A stretch of 64,000 nucleotides of DNA from Eremomyces bilateralis CBS 781.70 (taxonomy: Eukaryota; Ascomycota; Dothideomycetes; Eremomycetales; Eremomycetaceae). Under the pieces are notes generated by a model. It searched no databases. It saw nothing but the letters and a program-made list of their open reading frames with translations, and was not told where the DNA came from. A program made the translations under genes and the position numbers. This document shows positions 44,255 through 55,514 of the stretch, piece after piece (the first letter of the stretch is position 1; every line of letters begins with the position of its first letter). The stretch is taken from positions 668,046 through 732,045 of the forward strand of contig NW_022985069.1 in the NCBI RefSeq assembly GCF_010015585.1, read 5' to 3'.

Positions 44255-46798
44255 CCTGATCTCAGATATCTCGAATATCAACTTTCTTCAGATGTTCGTG
44301 GAGCGGTAGCCTTCGGAAAGGCCCCAGAAAGTTCCGGTATAGAAGCTGTGTGGGAGAAAGTGCCAACGCGGACCGATGGTTCGGATGTAGATATCACAAG
44401 GCAGACGTCGAAATATGCTCTTCGGCGGTGATCAATTTCTTCCGTGGGTCGAGGAACCAGACTTGCGGACCCAGACTTGGACGGTTTAATTATATTTCCT
44501 AGGCACCCAGCAATGTTGCAACCAAAAACGTCAAACGTGCGAAAACTGACAACATCCCCATTCCCTCGTCCAGCAACCGCCCCTCCTCTTAAATACATCC
44601 TCCTCCACCACCATAACGCCTTCGTGCCCCTCCACGTCCTTGGCCTTATCACCTCATCCCCAGTATTTTCCCTTCCCAACATCCGCCCGCTACAAATCTG
44701 CCAAATCGGCAAATTCTCGCCCAGCATGATTGCACGCCAAGCGTCCTCGCCAGCCGTCGGCCCCTCTCCCATTTTTCGCGTCCATGCGCATTCGTAGGGG
44801 ACGATGATTCGTCGATGCGACGCCAAGGTCCGGATGGGGAAACTATTACGAAATTGTTTTGGCGGAGGAGGCCAATGGGAGGGGGGGGAGGGGAGGTGGG
44901 TGCATGGCTAGCGCCGGGAATGGAGGTGGTGGTTGGGTAATGCTTGGGTTGCAGGTGACACACGGTTGGAGAATTGTGGGAGAATCATGATCGGCCAAGG
45001 AGTCTGGACCAAGACGATCTGAATACGACAGATATTTGGAAGGTAGCCCAGGTAGGTGACGCTAGAGCATGAGGCTCGTGGCAGAGTGGAGAAACGGTTC
45101 GACGGGGGAGTGGGGAGTTATCCTTGGTTTCGCATGGTGGTTTCGCATGGAGAAATCTGTTACAATTGCGATGTTGTGAAGAGAATGATAATCGTGATTG
45201 ATATCGATCTTGCTGGTGGTGCAGCAGCAGCTAGAATAAGCTCAGTATCGAGGCTATAGACGACTTAGAGATAGGTAATTGATGGCTCGTGCCTTGCTAC
45301 ATAGGAATGAAGCTTCTCTTTGACCCGTCTCAATTCGGAAAGATGCTTCGCCCATTCAAAATATCGAGCACGCGCCTCCAAGTAAAGTGAGCGCAAGAAT
45401 TAAGGAGAGGATGCTGTCAAGATAGTATAAAGTCATATAGAAAACGTTAGAGAGAGAGATTCATACGCCCGTCAGGCATCTCTGCGAGGCACATGTGGGG
45501 AGAAGACGTTAGAATGGACAGATCACAGATGAAATAGGTAACTACTGAGTCAGACATCTAATCATCTGATGGAGGCCCTAGTTATCTTAATGGAGCTAGT
45601 AGACCAGCACTTGTTTCCTTTGCTGACTAGCCGTATCGTGCAATCAGCAGTAATTCATACCGTGCATTGGTACAGCTAATTCTATGGTGTCGTAAGATTG
45701 ATGATAGCGAGATTGAGTTGAGATAAGGCGCCGACGGGAATGGAGCCATGTTGTACTGGGAGAATTGAGGGTCGAGGTCCCGCAATGCGGGGCACTGGGC
45801 AGCCCATGGAATTGGAATCTGATTTCAGTCGAAAAGGGGGCATTGCGGGGCAGTGGATTCATGACAATAGAATCAACTTCACGGTTCAATGACACATTGT
45901 CTTTTCCCTCCTCAGTTTCAATTCATCCACTCGACAAAGATAATATAGTACATGAGAAACCCAAAACCCAAGTCCCAACAACATAAGAAAAACCAAATCT
46001 CATCCTCTATGATACAGGACTCCTAAACTCCAAGATTGCTGCGTGAGATCCTTGCGGACCGATATATTCTATTCATGGCCATGGCCGGTCATTCATTCCC
46101 TCTCGCGAAGAATCGTGGTCTTTACATAAGTCATCAAGGAAAATCGCAAAACATATCCTCCCGCTGCTGTGATGATGGGGAAAAAACAAAGTTAGAAAGG
46201 CAGACGAGGAGGCTTGTCATATCTCGTCCGTGTGAGAAGCGAAGGTAGCAGAGAGAGCCTCACTGCAACAACCGCGCATGCGGAGGGTTGATTGTCGCCG
46301 CCGCATGCGCAGTCGGAGGAGTCGTCGATATCCGTGCTGGTGGGGTGGAGGGATCGATGTCGAATGGATGCATGGGAAGGGAAAAAAGATCCAGCCACGA
46401 ATCGTAGGCGCGCAGACGCCGTGGAACGGTGGAACAGACGCAGACACCGGACTATGGGAACCGTTCAGGAAACCGAAGGTCGTGAGACGAATCCGAGACC
46501 CAGGAAGGCAAGCTGTTTTTTTATGCTTTTGTTCGATAGGATGTCGTGGTTCCAAGGAAGAAATTCGGTCGCGATCGATGAGGATGGTTGGAGTGATTAT
46601 CTGCATTCCGAGATGTCCTTCTCTTTCGTCCGCTCGTCGTAGGCTTTGCGCCGGGCAATTTCGGTTGGATGGAATTGCATCATGAGTCTTTGTTGAATCG
46701 TGAATGTTCATGATGGAGCCTGGAGGACCCGGCGACGATCAGGCATCAGGATGACCGGGGTGCCGGGGTGGGCTCTGATTTGACGACTCAGGTGCAGC
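44255..46798. other. gene-poor stretch
   Basis: About 2.5 kb. Several frames of 70-180 codons lie opposite one another on the two strands (for example 44826-44278 minus and 44444-44797 plus; 46711-46217 minus and 46278-46685 plus). None has a domain, and Trp, Cys and Arg are over-represented as in chance frames. G runs occur near 44879-44896. No RNA gene is seen. Confidence 0.3.
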
Positions 46799-47038
46799 TT
46801 AGTTGCCTGAACAGGAACATCATTGTCAGTCGCTGAACTTTGGTTCATACTTCGGGATGAGATGTTAATTACCTGCACCATCGCGCGGTTGTCCTTTGCG
46901 GGTATATGATCGTGATGAAGAGCCGTTGGGCTCGAAGAAAATGGCTCCAGGGCCATTTCCGGCGCCGTCCCTTGGTCGGTCTTCCTTCATGTTGAGCGTG
47001 GGTTTGGAGAGGCGAAGGGCGAGGGTGAATTCAGTCAT
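46799..47038 (-). CDS. 57-residue RDGAGN protein, unknown function
   Basis: The start at 47038 gives MTEFTLALRLSKPTLNMKED, then RPRDGAGNGPGAIFFEPNG and a basic stretch ending GQPRDGAGN. The motif PRDGAGN occurs twice, at residues 22-28 and at the C-terminus, and resembles the RGGAGN repeats of DUF3602. A GT-AG pair (46872 to 46807) would splice GCAG to GCAACTAA. Spliced (GGT GCA GGC AAC TAA) and unspliced (GGT GCA GGT AAT TAA) forms both end in Gly-Ala-Gly-Asn-stop, so the protein is the same either way. An internal Met at residue 17 is a possible start. No signal peptide or membrane segment. Not recognised as a named family. Confidence 0.45.
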
Positions 47039-49800
47039 GATGAGTGTTTCTGGGTCTGGAATGATTCGATTGAGTTCAGATGTGTCGATGAGTATATTGA
47101 AGCTTTGAATATTCAGTTTGGTGTTGAGTGTAATGAAGGAACGCTCGATAGAAAGGCAGCAAGAAGTAGAGGTATATATGTATGCTCGGCCAGCGGGTCA
47201 ACAGCGACGACTACGTCGAAACAGGCAATTTCCCTTGTATTAGCGGCCTCAAACCTGGGAAAGGCATACAAAGGCAATAGAACCATCAATTACCATCCTC
47301 TCACCGTGAGTGGCCCAGCTAGGTGCTGCCTAACATCGGTTACTCTAAAGGGCGATTTGGGAGTCATGAGCAGGCCGCACAGCCCGCAACGACCTGACCC
47401 GAGGATCCCCAATTATCGCCTTACATTGGTAAGTTATGACTGAACGGGTAACAAAAGTCGATACATAGCCCAAACGCTCTCCAATTCACACCGATGTGGG
47501 TGTCAATGTTGAAAACAGGGCGAGTGGAGCGGTGGTGGTGATGGGCGGAAAGGCAACTTTGGGGAGGTGCTGCGCCATCCTACCTATTGAGCAGGCATGG
47601 GACGTTAGGACGCGATGGGCGCGACGGATCTCAGGTCCTCGGTCACCATCAGAGGTTCCGGCGGTCTGCGCCTGCGCAAGACAGCCTGCTGCGATTGGAA
47701 ATCGTGGTCGAGACCAATCATTTGCGCGTGTAAATTGTCGACTCACAAGAAGGACGATGTGGGACGGATGCCTGTCCACTAGTCCGATGGTTCTATGGTT
47801 TCTAGAAGGCTTTGGCGAGCCAGAGGGCGTGGCACGGCCTCAATGATCACGCCCGTGCTCAAGATGCGGAATTTTGCCAATGTGCATTATGGTCCTCATG
47901 ACCGTCCGGTCGCGATGTTGAGGGGAGTTTCAGGGGGTGGTGGTGGTGGAGCAGCGCGGTGGAAGTTTCGACGTGGTGAGAAAACGCGATGCGACGCCAA
48001 CTCGCGCCCACGTCGCGAACTCGTGATCCAGTCCTCAATTCTGGCCAAAATCTCAAACGCTGCGCCTCAGTTTCGAGGAAATCATTGGCCGCCTGCAGCA
48101 TTAGCCACAGATGGAGAATGGATGGGACCCCCCACACAGCCCCTACCGGAGTCAATGAACAATGAGGCTTGACCCCCCTCCCCCATCACGAGGAGGCGCC
48201 CAGACGGTGAAGGGATTATGAGACTGACATTTAACCGTCCCGTCGCCCAACTTTCTCCACCCCACCGGGCCCAACTATTTCGTCACGTCGTCTCGGTCAG
48301 ATTGAAGCCCTGTTTTCGGTTCCTCGTTCACCGCTCTGGGGCAGGCGGATGGGAGACACGCTTCGCGGTATGCGTGGGGGATTGTCGGTCCTGCGACATG
48401 ATATGCAGTCCCCGTACAGTCCAGACCGAGCGGTCCACCGGCGTGAGACTTCCCTGTTGCTCCAGGGTGACGTTCATACCTCGATTCTGGTCCGTCAAGT
48501 ATCAATAACCCGCAGGCCGCATCGTGCAGGAGGACTCAGAGGCAGCCGGTTGAGTGCCGACTTACCTACTGATTGGGCACAAGGCATCTTCCTCCGTCCT
48601 TTTCCCAATTGTTGTAGCCTGGAAAACGCCTGATGACTGGCACCGCAAGTGAAGGACCTTGTTCCATCGGGCATCCAATTGTACAGCCTCATGCCCGTCG
48701 CATCTTGGCTTGAGTCACCAGTCTGTTCCGCCCTGATTATTCATGTCAGATGTCGGAGGATGGGACAGCGGCCCAGTGACGACAGACCCGCAGAGCCTCA
48801 TGACAGTCGGAGGACCGTCGTTCCGTTTTCTGGTCGTCTGTTGATGTTCCGGCGTTGGCTCGATCCTCGTCCTGCGAGGGTGCGGGTCCCTGGCATTAGC
48901 GGGGTGTCATTAAGGGACAGCTCCCAAGCATGTCTGACTTGCTGGCGCTCCAGAGCACGAGGGCTCAGGCTACATATTTCACGGACTGGCTTCGATCTTC
49001 GGATTGGTTATGACTTATGAGAAAAATTAATGACGTGTGAGGGAGTACGTGACGTTGAATATTAGGTTTCTGTATACAATAGGCCGTTTGTTCATCTATT
49101 AGCGGCTGTCCGCAACGGACTTGTGTTTGACACTCATCCAGGCTCCTGGTGACGACTGACGAGGAGCTTGGGGGGACTTCGAAGCTCGCCGAACCGCGTC
49201 AGCTGTAGAAAGAAACGTCATGTGCAGTCCCTTAAAATCTATCCGTAATGACAACTAGGAACATATACTGAGTAAATACAATCATAGGGTTCAACCTTTC
49301 ATGATATCCATGAATCCATCGCAAGGACCATCCGCCCTCACCGAATTGAGCTCTTCATCAAACTCCTCGCAGTGGCTGTCGAACGCGACGAATCACAAGC
49401 CCAAAGCTATATGGCTCGGGGAGGACGGGTTAATGCTACCCGGCGTCAATCAATTGGAGACGGAAAAGGGAAACAAAGAAATACGCACGTCCAAGTCCGA
49501 ATCGAAATTCGCAGATCAGGATTTCCCCAGGATTTCGAGTTGATCCCTTCTCGGCTCTCGTATTTAATTTGGGAGGGTCTCCTTTTCTTGCAGCTCGCAG
49601 CTCGCAGGCGTTTATTACCCACAGATTCCCCAGAGTGAACTTGTTCGTCACTCCACCGTTTGTCCATCACCTGCAGTGATCAACAACAACCCTCACGGAT
49701 CCACCTCCTATCTACTTCCTACACCAACCAACTTCTCACCACTCTCTCCTCCTCCAACTCTCCAATTCCATCCAAAACTATCATCCACCCCAATCTCACC
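47039..49800. other. gene-poor stretch
   Basis: About 2.8 kb. Frames of 60-125 codons overlap on both strands between 47486 and 49020, none with a motif. The last 200 bases (49660-49800) are C/T-rich and lead into the CFEM gene, with TATTTAATTT near 49561 as a possible TATA-like element. No tRNA or repeat found. Confidence 0.3.
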
Positions 49801-50501
49801 ATGCACTTCACCACCGCCGCCCTCCTCTCCTCCCTCGTCGCCGTTGCCGTTGCGCAAGCAGACGTCGGACAGCTTCCCGAGTGCTCAGTATGACAATCCC
49901 ACCCCCCGTTCCACAGAACCTCCCTCGCTAACCGTCCGCTCCCTGCAGCGCTCTTGCGTCGGCGCCAGCTTCGGAGGCTGCGGCCCCATCGACATCAAAT
50001 GCATCTGCAGCAACGAGGCGCTGATCAGCGACCTCTCGTGCTGCGTCGCGAACCGCTGTAGCCCGGAGGATCAGCAAGGTACGGCTCCTTCCGCTCCAAA
50101 ACCCTACCCCTTGCATGGTTCCCAGCTCCCTCCCCATAGGACGATAAATCTATCCATCCATCCAACTCCTCCGCTAACACCTCCATCCAGCCACCATCGA
50201 CTTCGCTGTCAACCTCTGCCGCACCTACCAAATCTCCGTCCCCACCTCCGCCTCCTGCCCCGCCGGCTCCGAGCCCACCTCCGGCCCCGAATCGTCCGCC
50301 AACCCCGAGTCATCAGGCGACGCCGCGCCGACCAGCGCCGGCGCCTCGGGGAACGGGACCTCTGGCGGGAACACGACCGACGCCGGGAGCGCTCCCGCGG
50401 GCGCGACGCCGCCGGCCGCGACGAGCAGTGGGTTGGCGGGGAGAATTGAGGCGGGGATGGGGGTTGGTGCGTTGGTTGCGGGGGCGTTGTTGGCTTTGTA
50501 G
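49801..50501 (+). CDS. CFEM-domain GPI-anchored cell wall protein
   Basis: Three exons: 49801-49887, 49949-50078, 50191-50501; 175 residues. Signal peptide MHFTTAALLSSLVAVAVA with cleavage near AQA. The CFEM domain (about 26-90) has the Cys pattern PEC, RSC, GGC, then KCIC, SCC, RC and NLC, with the Asp of GPID ahead of the KCIC pair as in heme-binding CFEMs. A Ser/Thr/Gly/Ala-rich stalk (sites for O-mannosylation) and a hydrophobic C-terminus (GVGALVAGALLAL) indicate a GPI anchor. CFEM proteins act in heme/iron capture, cell wall stability or host interaction. The second intron (112 bases) is long for this window. Confidence 0.85.
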
Positions 50502-50777
50502 AATGGGGATATGGGATGTAAAAAGATTTGGGGGTATGTTAATTAAGGAGAGTATATGAACGATGTTTGGAAGGTGTGGGCGAGCTTGGTGCGCTTTCGT
50601 TCGGTGTGCACTTTGACCTTCCTTTCAAAAGAAGCCCGATATTTTCTAATTTACTTTCTCTTTCTCCAATCTGGCATGTTATATCTCATTGTGACTTGTT
50701 CGTTGGACAGATGGGTAGGTAAAGACAATGCCAAATATCCATTGACCATTCCACCACCTAATCGCATCTGTCATTGT

Positions 50778-52459
50778 TTAAATGATGATCGGATTGTACC
50801 AACTGAAGACACAATTTGGGTCCCACTTCCTCTTAAGTGCCCTCAGCCTCTCCAATTTCCGTGCTCCATACATCGCCTCCTGGGAGTCATCGCCCTGCGC
50901 ATAATTCACATAGACCTTCGTCTCTTCAAACCCACTCGTCGCTCTAAACCGCTCACGAACTTCATTTTTCCATTTATTGACCATCGGCTGAAGTTGGGGA
51001 TCCGTGGTCTGATGCCCGATGATCCTGGATATCGTTAGCGTTGATTCTAATTAATTCCATCTCCTGCGTGTTCCTACATCTGGCATTTGACGTCGCGATG
51101 CGGATACGCCGTCTCGTCATCGGGAATCTCCGCCATCTTCTGCGACCCCCATGCTTCGATGATCGCGACGCTGCCACGAAGCGCCGGATATTCCTCCCAG
51201 TACCTTGCCAGCTCCGCAAAGTACCACTCGAAGGTAGGCAGATCGAGCTGTTTGACGTGCGCTGAGAACATGGTCCTGGGCATGTTGCGGATGGAAACGG
51301 TCGCATCCGCTCCGAATCCCCATTTGGTGTTGATTTGGTTCCAGGGCAGGTAATCGATCTGCTGCAGGGTAGGGCCGAGGTCGATGATCGGTTGGATGAG
51401 TCGCTTGCCTTCGTCGAGGTCTCCGGTATAGATGTAATTGACGAGCATGATCGGCTGTGGGTTGTTAGAGCTACGTGTCTGGCAAAATCGCGGCGCTAGG
51501 AGGACCGCTCACCCCACCGGCTTTCTCATCGTAGAACTGCCCAACCGCCACGGATAATTCCGGAGGTTGGTCTTCGTGAATCTCCTGCAGGATTCGGATG
51601 ATCTCTGGGCCATTATTATGCGGGAGGACGAAGTCCGCGGACATCACGTTCCCCCCATTCTGTTGATCGTAAATTTGATACGTCGCTTTCATAACGATCC
51701 CGAAGTTGAATCCAGCGCCGCGCATGCCCCAGAACAACTCCGTGTTCTCCGTCTTGCTCGCTTTGACAAAGTCTCCTGTAGCAGTGACGAGTTCGACCTC
51801 CAGGAGAGAATCGAGGAGTAACCCGTAGGTGCCTTGCATTCGGTTGAGACCCCCGCCAACTTAGTTAGAATTTGAGTCAGTTAATGGGTTTCAGTATGCA
51901 TGACCATATGCCTCTTACGAGTTACTCCGACTATGCCGACTGTAGAGCATGCTCCCGTCGCTGACGAAGTCAGCGTTATATCTCACAAATCAGTGGACAA
52001 ACCGTTTACATACGCATTTCTTTACCAGCTTCATGGAGAGGGTCGAAAATCTCATTGAAGAGGACGGCGCCTCCAACCGTGATCGTACTGGCACTGGCAT
52101 CGATGGAGACACCCTTTAGATTGCTGATATCCACCTCGAGTAGGTTCTGTGCCCTTTCATAACATGACGAAAAATTATGGCCTGTGGCCACGGCGTGGAA
52201 TGGGATGTTGTGCTCGGTAGCGCATTTAACCTGTCCCTTGGTTATTCTCTAGGTCATTTCCCAGTGCCAGGAGGCTTACCGTGGTCTGTATGTCTTCAAC
52301 CGTTGCAGGCTTCACCGTCGCAATGAATGAAGGTGCCTGAACCGTCGTCCATCTAGTATGCCCGATGCTTTCGGATTTGTCGGCGGCGAGCGCATATTCT
52401 GATTGAGAAGAAAGACGACTCTTGAGTAAAGAAATGATCTGAGGACCGGTCAATTCCAT
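50778..52459 (-). CDS. FAD-linked oxidoreductase, BBE-like
   Basis: Six exons on the minus strand: 52459-52280, 52230-52014, 51960-51919, 51859-51513, 51454-51078, 51024-50778; 469 residues. The FAD_binding_4 fold is clear: SFIATVKPATVEDIQTTV, HAVATGHNFSS (the His of the GH motif is the usual site of covalent FAD), PTGACSTVGIVGVT joined to LGGGLNRMQGTYGLL, then GMRGAGFNFGIV. The C-terminal BBE segment is YVNYAQGD with RLRALKRKWDPNCVF. No signal peptide in this model, so it is probably intracellular. Family members oxidise alcohols, sugars or secondary metabolites. Exon 3 is only 42 bases. Neighbours include a beta-lactamase-like hydrolase 1.4 kb away. Confidence 0.88.
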
Positions 52460-52679
52460 CGTGGTGAGAACGCTCCTTGACTTTGGGTGAAATTATCCTA
52501 GCCAAATAGTTCATATCAAAGGTCCGACGACTTGAACTTTGGGTTCAACATATTTATAGTATAACGATAATAAGACTCCGAACTGTACAATTCATTGGGG
52601 ACTTAAGCGGACTACGCTATTAACCTCTTCTGGAGTTCTGGCCTCGTAGTTGCGGTGTCTGGTTTAAGATATTCTTAGA

Positions 52680-53254
52680 GTAGGCATCCTACCAAGGAAA
52701 CACTAGAATATAGTATTGCCGTATTGGATCTTACTGAACGCCGCATCCTCAATATCGTCCAGAATCTCTTCTTCAGCGGATGCAGATCAAGCGGTTCCAA
52801 ATACCGCATACGATAACTTGCTACAGGCACCCAATTGTATGTCATCTGGAACGATGATCGCCACTCGACGTTGCGCGTACGTCAGAACTTTAAACGACGA
52901 CCCAACGCCGACACTCAGCTCTGGGACGTACTCGTAATACGACCGATGTGAGAATTGTCAGAATACGAGATACGCTGCCGGCAGGGTCATCATGTCGGTG
53001 TGGTTCAACAAATTACTCAAAGAAGGGGCTAAAAACGTAGAAGAAAGCGAATCAATACTTTGTTGGAGACGAGGCTGGACTTTTGATGCAAGGAAACCCT
53101 TGAGGTAAACGCTGGGCCGGAGCGGTAGTTGCCGGTCAGTCAGTCGGATCAAACAAAACAGTTCCGACAATCCAGATAACGAAGGGTCGTCTATAGAAGC
53201 TGGAAAGATGTTCAGAAATGAGGATAAATACATCACCAATTTGAGCGACATCAC
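52680..53254 (-). pseudogene. interrupted ORF of unknown family
   Basis: On the minus strand one frame runs from the Met at 53254 (MMSLKLVMYLSSFLNIF) to about 52700 and is protein-like over about 185 codons, with only two stops, both TGA. Each lies where CGA (Arg) would fit: after LPAAYLVF and after SYAVFGTA. The N-terminus is hydrophobic and could be a signal or membrane segment. Later stretches such as VGSSFKVLTYAQRRVAIIV look coded. I do not recognise the family. An intron could remove one of the stops, but I see no clear pair of splice sites. Confidence 0.4.
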
Positions 53255-53407
53255 GATTCACGAAATCTTTGTAGGTTCAAACATGGAGGTCAATGCTGTG
53301 GGGGATGGGATTGAATCCGAATGATCCCAGGTCGCGCTGCGGCCTGGAGCATCGCAATTAAGTCCATAATATATTCTTAATTCTCACATTCTTTCCATAT
53401 TCATCCA

Positions 53408-53478
53408 GCACTAATGGTCTAGTGGTAGAATGTGTCGTTGCCATCGACGCGGCCCCGGTTCGATTCCGGGTTAGTGCA
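53408..53478 (+). tRNA. tRNA-Gly (anticodon GCC)
   Basis: A 71-base cloverleaf: acceptor stem GCACTAA pairs with TTAGTGC, discriminator A. D arm TGGTCTAGTGGTAGAAT, anticodon loop TTGCCAT (GCC), T arm CCCGGTTCGATTCCGGG. No intron. A/T-rich sequence with T runs (TTTCTTTTTG) follows directly and serves as the Pol III terminator. Confidence 0.97.
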
Positions 53479-53488
53479 TTTCTTTTTG

Positions 53489-53640
53489 TTTTTTGCTGGT
53501 CGAGGTTCCGTCGAATTCGTTGCTCATTTATCCGTCCAGATTGATTGTTACAGCCAATGTTATTTTTGCTGATCGAGGTTGGGTTGAATTCCTTTCCTTT
53601 CATTTTTGTCCCACCAAGTTGCTTATGAAGCTAATGCTAT
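53489..53640. repeat. degenerate direct repeat downstream of the tRNA gene
   Basis: TTTTTGCTGGTCGAGGTT with GAATTC after it (about 53489-53518) recurs as TTTTTGCTGATCGAGGTT with GAATTC (53562-53591), 73 bases on. A weaker third echo (GCTAATGCTATTTTCGCT) follows near 53630. Probably an old local duplication. Confidence 0.5.
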
Positions 53641-53879
53641 TTTCGCTACAGCTTATTGCCATTTGAGTGTAGTATTTACTATCTGTCTTGGGTGACCAAA
53701 TTTGACGCCCTCGGACATAACGTTAATAGCGATAACTTCTTTCTTCTACCGAGACCAGGAGACAGTGTCAAGAGCATCGAATCTAGGACGTGACATCGTT
53801 TATACAATAGTGCAGCCTTGCGAACGGGTACACAGCCATATGTTCTGGTAATAGGAGAAATGCCACCGTAATAAGTCTA

Positions 53880-55514
53880 TTATAACCGAGAACCGTCTTT
53901 TTTTTTGTTCCTTTCATTTACCATCGCGTACAATGCTGTCTCCATCTCTAAGAAGAAGTCAACCGTTACCTCATCCCCTACAAGGGACGTTAGATATGAA
54001 ACGCTCCAAATAATTTCAGACTCCATGGAGAACCTACCTGGTGGCATAATCTGCGTGAAAAGGGTCCCAGCGATCCCACTTATGGGATCAACCCACTGTA
54101 GCAGCTGGTCAGTGTGGTTCCAGAGCCCGGATATCAGATAACTCACCCAATGCAGATTCGGGAACCCAGCCCAACTCGCGGACCCCTTTTTTCGTCTGCC
54201 AGGCAAATCCTCCATTGTGGTGGTCCCCGCAAGACAATAATCCGCTTTTTCCTCCTGAAAATCCTCCACCCCGAGCACCCTCCTTGTCCGCGCGCCCAGA
54301 GGCATCAACATGTCCTTTCGCGTTGCTTTATCCAGCTGTGGTCGAAATAGCTCTTGTGTCGCTTCCTCACCGAGGAGCGGCGATCCACCGTTGACGAGTG
54401 CGGTCAAGAGCCTCACGAAATCGGCCGCGGTCGAAAACAGTCCGATTCCGCCGAGGTCGTCTTTCAGGGGGTAGTCCATGATAATTGGACCGGGCCCGAG
54501 AGGAGCGGTTCCTTTCGGCCCGCCAGGTCGAAGGCCCATCTCCTGCTGCGGTGGGAGGTCGCCAGCAGGGCGTAGCTCGGGGTGGAATGTGGTGTGCTTG
54601 GCACCGAGTTTCGACCAGATGTTGGCTTGCATGTAGTCTTCGAGACTCAGTCCGGTCACCTTCTCGATCTGCAAGCCGTCAGCTGGATTAGCTCTCGCGT
54701 ATATATGTCTATACTGACCGCTTGGCCCGCCCAATCAATCCCAGGACCGTATCCCCAGGAAGTTCCAGGCTGGAAAAGTAACGGATGAGTATATCCTCGC
54801 ATGCTGCCTTCCCACATGTGATTCTGCCTCCCAACTGCTTCTGACCATCTGAGCAGCTGAGGATGTCGATCTAAATTAGTGCATGAGCATTCTCGCTTCA
54901 GAAACAGGAGGTATGGTTGTCAGGGGTTTACGCACCATACACAAACCCAGACATATGACAGACTAGATGCCTAACCAAATTTAGATGCGATCGTCTACAT
55001 CGATTTAATCTTCCCTCCTCACCTTATCGTTAGTTTACCCTTGATCTTCTCCATGACCGGCTTCGCTAGAGGCGTAGGCGTCTCTGGCTCTGCCACCCGC
55101 GTCGCCGCTTGAGACTCGGCGGGCTCCTCAAATCCAACCAGCACCTCAAGGTCTCTTAACTCTGGGACAATATCCCGAACGTCCTGATCGAGATCGAGCA
55201 GTTTTCGTTCCACCAACTGCATCACTGCAACCGCCGTGACGACTTTTGTCATCGATGCGACCCAACATAATGAGTCTGGCTGCAACGGGGCATTTTCATT
55301 GGGGTCGAAGCGCAGTTTTCCCGCGGCCCGTTTGTAGAGTGTATTGCCTAGGAAAAATAAGCAATAAAGAAATATAAAGGGGTAGGGTGGCGAGAGATGT
55401 ATAAGCTGTGAATTTACCTTTGTTGTCCACAGCAATGAAGGTAGCTCCATTGAATACACATTTGGCTGGATCGGTATATTTATCCAAGATCTGATCCAAT
55501 ACCTTGGTCGACAT
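53880..55514 (-). CDS. serine beta-lactamase-like hydrolase (class C / EstB fold)
   Basis: Six exons on the minus strand: 55514-55418, 55347-55023, 54970-54936, 54870-54719, 54668-54038, 53977-53880; 445 residues. The fold is the beta-lactamase/transpeptidase-like family: nucleophile motif SMTK (Ser64, Lys67) in LCWVASMTKVVTAVAVMQ, HLVCHMSGF, and a tyrosine motif in GTSWGYGPGIDWAGQAIEKV near 193. LGGIGLFSTAADFVRLLTAL then matches the family's C-terminal half. Fungal relatives are esterases or acyltransferases (EstB and LovD types) more often than true lactamases. An insert (EEPAESQAATRVAEPETPTP) lies between the first motifs. The last intron is 60 bases and in frame, so an isoform retaining it is possible. 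No signal peptide. Confidence 0.82.

Noticed and set aside
44278-44826. 182-codon minus-strand frame
   Set aside because: Partly overlaps the promoter of the DUF3602 gene, has many Trp/Arg/Gly and no motif; an equally long frame lies opposite.
46217-46711. 164-codon minus-strand frame near the RDGAGN gene
   Set aside because: A 135-codon frame lies opposite, neither shows a domain, and the DNA is more likely 3' flank.
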